DNA of 64,000 nucleotides, taken from NCBI RefSeq assembly GCF_036002945.1, contig NZ_CP108529.1:5637001-5701000 (forward strand). The letters run 5' to 3'. Below are positions 46,100-54,068 of this stretch, piece after piece. The stretch is from Streptomyces sp. NBC_01224. Lineage in GTDB: Bacteria > Actinomycetota > Actinomycetes > Streptomycetales > Streptomycetaceae. Made by a program: the position numbers and the translations under genes. The notes under the pieces were generated by a model. That model was not told the DNA's origin. It saw nothing but the letters and a program-made list of their open reading frames with translations, and did not search any database. Positions within the stretch are counted from its first letter, which is position 1. The number at the start of each line of letters is the position of its first letter.

Positions 46100-46936
46100 G
46101 TGGTGAGGGTGGTGGTGGCTGTGGGGACCAGTGGTGAGCCGTCGCAGGTGCGCAGGCTTGTGGGAGACCTGATTCGTATCCATCGGGTACGGGCCGGGCT
46201 CACGCAGAAGGACGCTGCGGACAAGTTGTTGATCTCGGAGTCGCTGATGGGGGCGGTCGAGCGGGCGGAGCGTATTCCGACGCTGGAACTGCTGGCTGAC
46301 GCGGACCGGGTCTTTGACGCGGGCGGTGCGCTGAAGGCGTGCGTCGAGCTGATCGACGAGGAGAAGTACCCGGCGAAGTTCCTGGGCTGGGCGCGGCTGG
46401 AGCGCAAGGCGCGGGTCATCAGCGCATACGAGACGATGCTGATCCCGGGGCTGCTCCAGACGGAGGCGTACGCGTACGCCCTGTACCGGGCACGCAAACC
46501 CGCGTACACCGAGGACGAGATCGTCCGGCACGTCGAGGCGCGACTGGAACGGCAGGCGGTGCTGATGCGCACGCCACCGCCGTACGTCGGGTTCGTCATC
46601 GAGGAGTCGATCCTGGAGCGGACGCTCGGCGGCGCTGAGGTGTTGAAGGAGCAACTGCTGCATCTGCTGGAGTGCATGCGGCGGATGAACCACCTCACGG
46701 TGCAGGTGATGCCCTCGGATCAGCACACGCATGCGGGATTGATGGGGCCGATGCAGTTGATGTGTACGGCGGAAGGCCGCAATCTGGTGTACGTGGAGGC
46801 GCAGGGCGGCGGTAGGTTGATCTCGAAGCCCGAGCAGGTGGGCGATACGTTCGACCTATTCGGCATCCTGCGGGCCCAGGCGCTCAATCCCTGGAAGTCG
46901 GCGGAGATCATCGAAGCGAAGGCGAGGCAACTGTGA
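46100..46936 (+). CDS. XRE-family regulator with DUF5753 domain
   Basis: A 278-aa protein. The helix-turn-helix (QVRRLVGDLIRIHRVRAGLTQKDAADKL...SESLMGAVERAERIPTLELLADADRV) covers residues ~14-75. The C-terminal DUF5753 domain starts near YETMLIPGLLQTEAYAYAL and ends before the stop. Such proteins (WhiJ-like) act with DUF397 partners in development. Several GTGs near 46100-46121 are possible starts. The next gene overlaps by 4 nt. Confidence 0.9.
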   Translation: MVRVVVAVGTSGEPSQVRRLVGDLIRIHRVRAGLTQKDAADKLLISESLMGAVERAERIPTLELLADADRVFDAGGALKACVELIDEEKYPAKFLGWARLERKARVISAYETMLIPGLLQTEAYAYALYRARKPAYTEDEIVRHVEARLERQAVLMRTPPPYVGFVIEESILERTLGGAEVLKEQLLHLLECMRRMNHLTVQVMPSDQHTHAGLMGPMQLMCTAEGRNLVYVEAQGGGRLISKPEQVGDTFDLFGILRAQALNPWKSAEIIEAKARQL

Positions 46937-47121
46937 CCACCGGTCCCGAGCTCTCCTGGTTCAAGTCCAGCTACAGCGGCAACGAGGGCGAGGCCTGCGT
47001 CGAGGTCGCCACCTGCCCCCACACCGTCCACGTCCGCGACTCCAAGGTCACCGACGGCCCGACCTTCGCCGTCGCCCCCGCCGCCTGGACCGCTTTCCTG
47101 GCGGGTGCCGTCGCAGGCTGA
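46933..47121 (+). CDS. DUF397 protein
   Basis: A 62-aa protein with the family pattern SWFKSSYSGNEGEACVEVA...HVRDSK and a C-terminal AWTAFLAGA. It is the usual partner of DUF5753/XRE regulators; its GTG overlaps the XRE stop (GTGA). It probably antagonises the regulator by direct contact, as reported for this pair type in Streptomyces. Confidence 0.92.
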   Translation: MTTGPELSWFKSSYSGNEGEACVEVATCPHTVHVRDSKVTDGPTFAVAPAAWTAFLAGAVAG

Positions 47122-47312
47122 GCACGGCCGGGCGCGGCAAGAGCGGTTACGGGGCCGGCTGGACGGTCGAATCGCTGGACCGGGTGCTGCGGGAGGAGAC
47201 GCCGCGGATCGGGCTCTGGCTGGACACGACCGGGCAGACCGTGGAGCACGCGGTCGACGAGGTCCTTGCGGGTCTTGAGCGGGCGCGGGTGGTGGGAGGG
47301 TTGGAGGGCTGA
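47121..47312 (+). pseudogene. Fragment of a P-loop kinase/phosphotransferase-like gene
   Basis: The frame ending at 47312 encodes a stretch that reads SYGAGWTVESLDRVLREETP-like sequence, then IGLWLDTTGQTVEHAVDEVL, the C-terminal part of zeta/chloramphenicol-phosphotransferase-like kinases. The N-terminal P-loop part is absent and there is no start site of its own. It abuts the DUF397 stop, suggesting that a deletion or insertion truncated it. Confidence 0.5.
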
Positions 47313-47395
47313 GGCGGCAAGAGGTTCGACCACCCGCTTCGCCTCCGCCGACGCGCGCATCGACCCCACCGGCCACGATCGCGGCGGCACCCCGG

Positions 47396-47935
47396 CTACT
47401 CCTCCTCCTCCTCGAAGTCCTCCTCCTCCTCGAAGTCGCCCAGCACGTCGGAGAGGTGCTGCTCGATGGGGTTGCCCAGCTCGTCTTCGGTGGAGAACAG
47501 TCCGTGCACGGCGCCCATCGGATAGATGGCCTCCTCCGTGTCCTCTCCGGGCGCCCCCACGCAGGGGTCGTCGATGACCCCTGACGGAGCCGCCTCCCCG
47601 AACAGGGATGGCAGTTCGGCGCCCTTCACGGCGAACGGCTCGAACTTCCACACCGCCCCCCGGGCGCGGCAAAGCACTTCCCCGATGTACCAGCATGCCC
47701 CTTGAAGGAATGCGTTGCGTCGCGCTGTGAGGCTCTCCGCGTCGCTGTCGTACTGGCTGCGGATGAGGTCTTCCAGTGGATCCAGGGACTGGGGGGAGAA
47801 GTCCCATGTCCCGGGGGTGCTGGTGGCCTCGGCCCAGTGCTCGAAGTTCTGGGCGCGTTCGGTCAGCCACGCCAGCAATTCGGGGTGGCTCTGCGGGGCG
47901 ACGCCGTGGTCTGTGCGATCAGCCATGCCGTCCAC
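47396..47935 (-). CDS. Hypothetical acidic protein
   Basis: A 179-aa protein (an alternative start MADRT would be three residues shorter). It is helical in the middle (SLDPLEDLIRSQYDSDAESL), then has a mixed region. It ends in a run of Glu and Asp (DFEEEEDFEEEEE), which is unusual. GACWYIGEVLCR suggests a compact core. No known family recognised. Confidence 0.65.
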   Translation of the reverse strand: MDGMADRTDHGVAPQSHPELLAWLTERAQNFEHWAEATSTPGTWDFSPQSLDPLEDLIRSQYDSDAESLTARRNAFLQGACWYIGEVLCRARGAVWKFEPFAVKGAELPSLFGEAAPSGVIDDPCVGAPGEDTEEAIYPMGAVHGLFSTEDELGNPIEQHLSDVLGDFEEEEDFEEEEE

Positions 47936-48208
47936 TGTAGAGAGCCTCTCGGGCAGCGGGAGCGAACTGGCCGCCCTGTCACGCGAGTTGGTACGCCGCT
48001 CCTGAATTCCGGCTGCTCTACGGGAAGTTGGCAGAGCCCGACGGGGACATTGCCTCGGGTTGCTCGCTTTGCGTAGGGGAGAAGAGACGTGGGCCGGAAC
48101 GGACCGCTGAAGCGGTTGGAGGGCCGATGCATTCGGACTTAATATCTTATTTAACTACAGTTCCTCTATGGTCGGTGCGGTAACGCACCACGAGGAGGAG
48201 TCAGCCGC

Positions 48209-48724
48209 ATGAGCAATCTGTTCGTCATCGCCTACGACGATTTCGCCACCGCCGACCAGGTCCGGGACAAGCTGCTGTCCATGAACCGCGAGCACCTCGT
48301 CGAGCTGGAGGACGTCGTCGTCGTCGAACGGCGTGAGAAGGACGGCAAGATCAAGCTGCATCAGGCCGTCAACCACGTGGGTACCGGTGCCGCGGGTGGC
48401 GCGCTGTGGGGGAGCGTCATCGGGCTGCTCTTCCTCGTGCCGTTCCTCGGTGCCGCGGTGGGCGCAGCGGCCGGCGCCGCCGGAGGGTCCGCCGTCGACA
48501 CCGGTGTCAACGACGACTTCATGAGGGAGCTCAGCACCAATCTCCGGCCCGGCGCCGCTGCCGTCTTCGTGCTCGTCAAGACGTCCGCTCGCGACAAGGT
48601 CATCCCCGAGATCGTCAAGTTCGGCGGTCAGCTCGTGCAGACCTCGCTCAGCAAGGAGGACGAGGTGCACCTGCGGGAGATGGTGAAGGAAGCGCTCAAG
48701 GAAGAGACGACGATCGCCTCCTGA
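48209..48724 (+). CDS. DUF1269 membrane protein
   Basis: A 171-aa protein with the DUF1269 pattern: FVIAYDDFATADQVRDKLLSM, then a Gly/Ala-rich pair of membrane segments (GTGAAGGALWGSVIGLLFLVPFLGAAVGAAAG) and a C-terminal alpha/beta part. Function unknown; often stress-linked. It is preceded by an unusually AT-rich stretch (48139-48160, TTAATATCTTATTTAACTAC) that may hold its promoter. A GGAGGAG ribosome-binding site is upstream. Confidence 0.85.
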   Translation: MSNLFVIAYDDFATADQVRDKLLSMNREHLVELEDVVVVERREKDGKIKLHQAVNHVGTGAAGGALWGSVIGLLFLVPFLGAAVGAAAGAAGGSAVDTGVNDDFMRELSTNLRPGAAAVFVLVKTSARDKVIPEIVKFGGQLVQTSLSKEDEVHLREMVKEALKEETTIAS

Positions 48725-48743
48725 TCTCCGGACCATACGAGAG

Positions 48744-48781
48744 AAGGCGACTGCCCGCGCCGCGCGTGGGGTGGTCGCCTT
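48744..48781 (+). terminator. Terminator of the DUF1269 gene
   Basis: AAGGCGAC (48744-48751) pairs with GTCGCCTT (48774-48781) around a GC-rich loop, followed by TC; 20 bp after the stop. Confidence 0.6.
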
Positions 48782-48953
48782 TCGTACGCGGGCACCCGAT
48801 GCAGATCAGGGTTCCCCGCGGAAGTACGCCGTCCTTGTCGAACTCGGCGAATCCAAGCCGGTACCCGAGGACGTCGCTGACCGCCGCAAAGCGCTGAAGG
48901 AATTCATCAACGGTTTCGCACCGTTCGCGTTCAAGGCCCAGGGCCATTCCTGA
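48771..48953 (+). CDS. Possible small protein (uncertain)
   Basis: A 60-aa frame whose second half (RKYAVLVELGESKPVPEDVA...EFINGFAPFAFKAQG) has the G/C-rich third positions expected of coding DNA here. Its only GTG start lies inside the DUF1269 terminator hairpin, and no ribosome-binding site is visible. It could be a remnant of a longer gene. No homologue recognised. Confidence 0.35.
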   Translation: MVAFRTRAPDADQGSPRKYAVLVELGESKPVPEDVADRRKALKEFINGFAPFAFKAQGHS

Positions 48954-49009
48954 AAATGCCGACGCCCGCCCGGCGCGGCGTATGACGCGTGCTGGGCGGG
49001 CGTACTGCG

Positions 49010-49084
49010 TGGAGGCCGTGACCGGATTCGAACCGGTGTAACTCGAGTTGCAGTCGAGCCCCTGAACCACTCGGGCACACGGCC
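49010..49084 (-). tRNA. tRNA-Cys (anticodon GCA)
   Basis: Minus strand. The acceptor stem GGCCGTG (49084-49078) pairs with CACGGCC (49020-49014). The D-loop contains GAGTGGTTCAGG, the anticodon stem-loop is CTCGA-CTGCAAC-TCGAG, and the T-arm is GGTTCGAATCC. The discriminator is T (U73), as expected for cysteine, and CCA is encoded at 49012-49010. No integrase or attachment-site repeat is seen next to it. Confidence 0.96.
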
Positions 49085-49269
49085 GTGTGTTCCTCGTTGT
49101 GGTTCGACCCTAGGGCCGGGTGTCCGCGCTGCTCAAGGGCGTGGGGCGGGCCGCAATGCGACTGCCATACCGCGTTCATGATCGGCTCGCGGTCCTACGA
49201 CCAACGTACGAGCGGCGGACCATCTCGCGACAGGGGCCAAATAAGATCTTGCCCCTTACTCTTGGGCTC

Positions 49270-50745
49270 ATGAGTGCCCTGGAACCACGAGACGCCGGTA
49301 CCGATACCGGCACCGCCGTCGAAGCGGCGATACTGGTCCCGCCCGCCGAATCCGAAGGGATGCTCGGGCGGACCTATCGGGCGCTGAGCATCGGCATCGT
49401 CTCCGTCGTGTTCCTGATCGCCTTCGAGGCGACAGCCGTGGGGACCGCGATGCCGGTCGCCGCCCGTGAGCTGCACGGCATCCCGCTCTACGCGTTCGCG
49501 TTCTCCGCGTACTTCACCACCAGCCTGTTCGCCATGGTCCTCTCCGGGCAGTGGGCGGACCGGCGCGGGCCGCTGGCGCCGCTGGCCACTGGGATCAGTG
49601 CGTTCGGGGTGGGGCTGCTGCTGTCCGGTACAGCGGGCAGCATGTGGACGTTCATCGCCGGGCGGGCCGTCCAGGGGCTCGGCGGCGGGCTGGTGATCGT
49701 GGCGTTGTACGTGGTGATCAGCCGGGCCTACCCGGAGCGTCTGCGGCCGTCGATCATGGCCGCGTTCGCCGCGAGCTGGGTGATCCCGTCCGTCGTCGGG
49801 CCGCTCGCCGCAGGGAGTGTGACCGAGCACCTGGGGTGGCGGTGGGTCTTCGTCGGCATTCCCGTGCTGGTGGTGTTCCCGCTGGCGCTCGCGCTGCCCG
49901 CGATCCGGCGACGGGCCTCGGGGCCGGCCGATCCGGCGGCACCCGTCGAGCCGTACGACCGGCGCCGCATCGTGCTCGCGCTCGGGATCTCGGTCGGGGC
50001 CGGGCTGCTCCAGTACGCGGGGCAGGAGCGGAACTGGTTCGCGCTGCTTCCGGCCGTCGCGGGGGTTGCCCTGCTCGTCCCCGCCGTGCGCGGACTGCTG
50101 CCCCCGGGCACGGGCCGGGCGGCGCGCGGGCTGCCCTCGGTGGTGCTGCTGCGCGGGGTGGCGGCCGGGTCGTTCATCGCCGCCGAGTCGTTCGTACCGC
50201 TGATGCTGGTGACCCAGCGCGGGCTGAGCCCGACGATGGCCGGGCTCTCGCTCGCAGCCGGGGGCGGGACCTGGGCGCTCGGTTCGTACGTACAGTCCAG
50301 GCCGCGCCTTGAGCCGTACCGGGAGCGCCTGATGGTGGGCGGCATGGTGCTGGTCGCCGCGGCGATCGCGGCCGCGCCGTCCGTGCTGATCGACTGGGTG
50401 CCGGTCTGGACCGTGGCCGTGGCGTGGGCCTTCGGGTGCTTCGGCATGGGCATGGTGATCGCATCGACGAGCGTGCTGCTGCTGAAGCTGTCGGCGCCGG
50501 AGGAGGCGGGGGCGAACTCGGCTGCCCTCCAGATCTCCGACGGGCTGTCGAACGTCCTGCTCCTGGCGGCGGGCGGGGCTGCCTTCGCCGCGCTCGGCGG
50601 CGGTGCGATGGGGGCCGTGCACGGGGCGGCGGAGGCGGGGGCCTCCGGGTCTCATCCGGGGGCGTTCGCGGTGGTCTTCCTGCCGATGGCGGGGGTGGCG
50701 CTGGTGGGGGCGTGGGTGGCGGCGCGGGTGCGGACAAAGCCTTAG
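49270..50745 (+). CDS. MFS efflux transporter
   Basis: A 491-aa membrane protein with about 12-14 hydrophobic segments. Motif A-like GQWADRRGPLAPL follows segment 2, and the drug-efflux family stretch AGRAVQGLGGGLVIVALYVVISRAYPERLRP is present. The ATG at 49270 is preferred over an upstream frame because it gives the normal acidic cytosolic N-terminus. Substrate unknown. Alone on its strand, with the toxin-antitoxin pair directly downstream. Confidence 0.87.
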   Translation: MSALEPRDAGTDTGTAVEAAILVPPAESEGMLGRTYRALSIGIVSVVFLIAFEATAVGTAMPVAARELHGIPLYAFAFSAYFTTSLFAMVLSGQWADRRGPLAPLATGISAFGVGLLLSGTAGSMWTFIAGRAVQGLGGGLVIVALYVVISRAYPERLRPSIMAAFAASWVIPSVVGPLAAGSVTEHLGWRWVFVGIPVLVVFPLALALPAIRRRASGPADPAAPVEPYDRRRIVLALGISVGAGLLQYAGQERNWFALLPAVAGVALLVPAVRGLLPPGTGRAARGLPSVVLLRGVAAGSFIAAESFVPLMLVTQRGLSPTMAGLSLAAGGGTWALGSYVQSRPRLEPYRERLMVGGMVLVAAAIAAAPSVLIDWVPVWTVAVAWAFGCFGMGMVIASTSVLLLKLSAPEEAGANSAALQISDGLSNVLLLAAGGAAFAALGGGAMGAVHGAAEAGASGSHPGAFAVVFLPMAGVALVGAWVAARVRTKP

Positions 50746-50752
50746 ATGTCGC

Positions 50753-50791
50753 GTGGTACCACTTTGGCCCCACTCGATGGTACCGTTTTGG
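50753..50791 (+). promoter_or_regulatory. Repeated operator of the toxin-antitoxin operon
   Basis: Two direct repeats 24 bp apart, GTGGTACCACTTTGG (50753-50767) and ATGGTACCGTTTTGG (50777-50791), just before the antitoxin ATG at 50793. Each contains the palindromic GGTACC core. Ribbon-helix-helix antitoxins usually bind such repeats to repress their own operon. Confidence 0.65.
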
Positions 50792-50792
50792 T

Positions 50793-50993
50793 ATGGCTAT
50801 GAACCTGCGTCTTCGTGACGATCAGACCGAGGCCCTCAAGCAGCGAGCGGAGCAGGAGGGGACCAGCATGCACGCCATACTGCTGCAGGCTGTGGACGAC
50901 TACCTGGCCAGGACAGCTCAGCAGGCCATCGTCCGCAAGACGGCCAAGGAGCAGGCGGCCAAGTGGAGCGAGCTGATGGACCGGCTCAAGTGA
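50793..50993 (+). CDS. Ribbon-helix-helix antitoxin
   Basis: A 66-aa protein starting MAMNLRLRDDQTEALKQRAE, with the N-terminal strand and two helices of a ribbon-helix-helix DNA-binding fold (LRLRDDQTEALKQRAEQEGTSMHAILLQAVDDYL). The C-terminal ~30 residues (KTAKEQAAKWSELMDRLK) would neutralise the toxin. Its TGA overlaps the toxin GTG by 4 nt. Confidence 0.85.
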   Translation: MAMNLRLRDDQTEALKQRAEQEGTSMHAILLQAVDDYLARTAQQAIVRKTAKEQAAKWSELMDRLK

Positions 50994-51379
50994 CCTGTGT
51001 CTATCTGACGTCCGAGGACATCCTCGTCATCGCCGAACATGCCTGCGCGGACATGCATGTCGTCGTGCGCGACGCCGGACTCCTCGAATCGGCGGCACAC
51101 CGTCCCTCCGCAGCCATGTTCGGCGAGGAGGCGTACCCGGACCTGATCGACAAGGCTGCCGCGCTCCTGCAGTCCCTGGCGATCAACCATCCGCTCTTCG
51201 ACGGCAACAAACGCACGGCCTGGTTGTCGTGCGTGACCTTCCTCGCGATGAACGGGATCGATCTTCGTCCGGACATCGATGCCGCGGAACGCCTGGTCAT
51301 CGCTGTGGCCACGGGGGAGATGGACGAGGTGAAAGCCATCTCTCAGGGGCTGCGCGAGCTGGTCGTCGACGACGTGTGA
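50990..51379 (+). CDS. Fic/Doc-family toxin
   Basis: A 129-aa Doc-type protein. The Fic motif reads HPLFDGNKRTAW, which has the Doc-like Lys-Arg ending rather than GR. Doc proteins phosphorylate elongation factor Tu, while classical Fic proteins AMPylate targets; motif and antitoxin type favour Doc. GTG start at 50990 overlaps the antitoxin stop, giving coupled synthesis. The operon is likely autoregulated from the upstream repeats. Confidence 0.88.
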   Translation: MTCVYLTSEDILVIAEHACADMHVVVRDAGLLESAAHRPSAAMFGEEAYPDLIDKAAALLQSLAINHPLFDGNKRTAWLSCVTFLAMNGIDLRPDIDAAERLVIAVATGEMDEVKAISQGLRELVVDDV

Positions 51380-51530
51380 CAGCCATCGCAATTCCGTGCG
51401 GGGCGGCGTAGTTCGAGGCGGTTCACGCCCGGGCCCCCGGTAGGGTGGCCCGGTTGTCGTATCGCGTACGAGTCCGTCCCGGCCCGTACGGACAGCGCCC
51501 CACGTACCCGAGAGACCCGAACCGGAGACC

Positions 51531-53312
51531 GTGACTACTACCGCCTCCCACCACCTCTCACCCGCCTTTCCCGGCCGCGCCCCCTGGGGCACGGCCGGCA
51601 AGCTGCGAGCCTGGCAGCAGGGCGCCATGGAGAAGTACATCCAGGAGCAGCCGCGCGACTTCCTCGCGGTCGCCACCCCCGGCGCGGGGAAGACCACCTT
51701 CGCGCTGACCCTCGCGTCATGGCTGCTGCACCACCACGTGGTGCAGCAGGTCACCGTCGTCGCGCCGACCGAGCACCTGAAGAAGCAGTGGGCCGAGGCA
51801 GCTGCCCGGATAGGGATCAAGCTCGACCCCGAGTACAGCGCGGGCCCGCTGAGCAAGGAGTACGACGGCGTCGCGGTCACCTACGCGGGTGTCGGCGTCC
51901 GGCCGATGCTGCACCGCAACCGGTGCGAGCAGCGCAAGACCCTCGTGATCCTCGACGAGATCCACCACGCCGGTGACTCGAAGTCCTGGGGCGAGGCCTG
52001 CCAGGAGGCGTTCGACCCGGCCACCCGGCGGCTCGCGCTCACCGGTACGCCGTTCCGGTCCGACACCAACCCGATTCCCTTCGTCGTGTACGAGGAGGGG
52101 AACGACGGCATCCGGCGCTCCTCGGCCGACTACACCTACGGCTACGGCAACGCGCTCGCCGACGGCGTCGTCCGGCCCGTGATCTTCCTCAGCTACAGCG
52201 GCAACATGCGCTGGCGCACCAAGGCCGGAGACGAGATCGCCGCCCGGCTCGGCGAGCCGATGACCAAGGACGCCATCGGGCAGGCCTGGCGTACCGCCCT
52301 GTCGCCCACCGGGGACTGGATCCCCAATGTGCTGAGCGCCGCCGACAAGCGGCTGACCGAGGTGCGCAAGGGCATTCCGGACGCCGGTGGGCTCGTCATC
52401 GCCACCGATCAGGAGTCGGCGCGCGAGTACGCCAAGATCCTCAAGAGGGTCACGGGCGAGAAGGCCACCGTGGTCCTCTCCGACGAGAAGGCCGCGTCGA
52501 AGAAGATCGACCGGTTCAGCGAGGACAATTCGCGCTGGATGGTCGCGGTCCGCATGGTGTCCGAGGGCGTCGACGTGCCGCGCCTCGCCGTGGGCGTGTA
52601 CGCCACCACCATCTCCACGCCGCTCTTCTTCGCGCAGGCCGTCGGCCGTTTCGTGCGCTCGCGCAGGCGTGGCGAGACCGCTTCCGTCTTCGTACCGACC
52701 ATTCCGATGCTCCTCGACTTCGCCAACGAGATGGAGGTCGAACGGGACCACGTCCTCGACAAGCCCAAGAAGGGCAGCGACGAGGAGAACCCGTTCGCGG
52801 AGGAGGACAAGCTCCTCGCCGACGCGGAACGTCTGGAGGACGAGGAGACCGAGGAGCAGCTGCCCTTCGAGGCCCTCGAATCCGACGCGGTCTTCGACCG
52901 GGTGCTGTACGACGGTGCCGAATTCGGCATGCAGGCGCACCCGGGGAGTGAGGAGGAGCAGGACTACCTGGGGATTCCGGGGCTCCTGGAACCCGATCAG
53001 GTGCAGCTGCTGCTCCAGAAGCGGCAGACCCGGCAGATCGCGCACAGCCGCCAGAAGCCGGCCGCGGACGCCGATCTGCTGGAGAAGCCGGCCGAGGCGC
53101 GGCCGGTGGTCACGCACAAGCAGTTGCTGGGGCTGCGCAAGCAACTCAACACGATGGTGTCGGCGTACACGCACCAGAGCGGCAAACCGCACGGAGTGAT
53201 CCACACCGAGCTGCGGCGGGTGTGCGGCGGGCCGCCGAGTGCGGAGGCCACGGCCGGGCAGATCCAGCAGCGGATCCAGAAGGTCCAGGAGTGGGCCACC
53301 CGGATGAGGTGA
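51531..53312 (+). CDS. SF2 DEAD/DEAH-box-type helicase
   Basis: A 593-aa superfamily 2 ATPase. Walker A is ATPGAGKTTF (residues ~48-57), motif II is LDEIHH, motif III is ALTGTPFRSD, and the C-terminal lobe contains RMVSEGVDVPRLAVGV and QAVGRFVRSR (motif VI). The last ~170 residues are acidic then helical and family-specific. GTG start at 51531. It probably acts on nucleic acid in repair or RNA metabolism; the substrate is unknown. No neighbouring nuclease or restriction gene is seen. Confidence 0.88.
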   Translation: MTTTASHHLSPAFPGRAPWGTAGKLRAWQQGAMEKYIQEQPRDFLAVATPGAGKTTFALTLASWLLHHHVVQQVTVVAPTEHLKKQWAEAAARIGIKLDPEYSAGPLSKEYDGVAVTYAGVGVRPMLHRNRCEQRKTLVILDEIHHAGDSKSWGEACQEAFDPATRRLALTGTPFRSDTNPIPFVVYEEGNDGIRRSSADYTYGYGNALADGVVRPVIFLSYSGNMRWRTKAGDEIAARLGEPMTKDAIGQAWRTALSPTGDWIPNVLSAADKRLTEVRKGIPDAGGLVIATDQESAREYAKILKRVTGEKATVVLSDEKAASKKIDRFSEDNSRWMVAVRMVSEGVDVPRLAVGVYATTISTPLFFAQAVGRFVRSRRRGETASVFVPTIPMLLDFANEMEVERDHVLDKPKKGSDEENPFAEEDKLLADAERLEDEETEEQLPFEALESDAVFDRVLYDGAEFGMQAHPGSEEEQDYLGIPGLLEPDQVQLLLQKRQTRQIAHSRQKPAADADLLEKPAEARPVVTHKQLLGLRKQLNTMVSAYTHQSGKPHGVIHTELRRVCGGPPSAEATAGQIQQRIQKVQEWATRMR

Positions 53313-53376
53313 GCCGGCAGCGACGGCCCCCGGTGCGCAGGCGGAGCGATCTGCCCGCGCGCCAGGGGCCTCGCAG

Positions 53377-54063
53377 TTATCCGGGCAGGGCGTCGGGTAC
53401 CTTCGCCGGCAGCTTCGCCTGGGCGGCGCAGCCGAGTTCCTTGGCCAGGGCGCGGGACATGTCGTTGAGGATCGTCATGCGGTCCTTGCCGGTGCTGTCG
53501 GCGTTCATCTTGTCCTTCGCCGAGTACATTTCGGCTTTCACGTAAGGGGTGCTGCCTTCGGCTCGCTTTGTGGGGCATTCGAAGAACAGGGAAGTGGCCC
53601 CGTACCCCGTCGCGGAGGCGTACACCCCGAGCGGGTAGAACAACTGGTCGTGGTCTTTGTCCTTTGCCGCCTCCACCGGGTCCGGGTGGCTCTGCCGCGC
53701 CATGAACCCGATGGTCAACAAAGGACGTCCGCTCTTGTCGCCCTCCGGATACAGGATGCACTCGTAGCGGGAGATCGTGGATTCCTGAAGGCCCTTCGCG
53801 GCCGACTCCCGCGACCACCTCTCGGGATCTTCCGGCTCGGTGTATCCGTCCTTGCCCCCGATGTGCTTGAGCGCGGCCGCACCCGCCGACGTCAGCGTTC
53901 CGTCACAGACCTGTGATGTGGAGAGCGCGTCCGGCTTGTCGGTCCCGGCGCCATCGTCGCTGCACGCGGTGGCCCCGCCGGTGATGAGGGCCGCGCACAC
54001 GGCCCAGCGGACCGGCGTCCACATGAACGCTCCGCTCCTGGTGCGGGTGATTGTCCGTCTCAT
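53377..54063 (-). CDS. Lipoprotein, last gene of the second type VII-like cassette
   Basis: A 228-aa predicted lipoprotein with lipobox ITGGATAC, a linker with SDDGAGTDKPD, and a folded domain with three or four Cys (VCDGTL, YECILY, FECPTK, LGCAAQ). The start at 54063 is used; an ATG at 54024 (MWTPVRW) is also possible. It follows the effector-like gene by 5 bp on the same strand. By layout it parallels the lipoprotein at 42989-43612. Confidence 0.8.
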   Translation of the reverse strand: MRRTITRTRSGAFMWTPVRWAVCAALITGGATACSDDGAGTDKPDALSTSQVCDGTLTSAGAAALKHIGGKDGYTEPEDPERWSRESAAKGLQESTISRYECILYPEGDKSGRPLLTIGFMARQSHPDPVEAAKDKDHDQLFYPLGVYASATGYGATSLFFECPTKRAEGSTPYVKAEMYSAKDKMNADSTGKDRMTILNDMSRALAKELGCAAQAKLPAKVPDALPG

Positions 54064-54068
54064 GGTGG

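Noticed and set aside
49010..49084. tRNA-Cys as attachment site of an integrated element
   Set aside because: No integrase, excisionase or repeat of the tRNA 3' end was found nearby.
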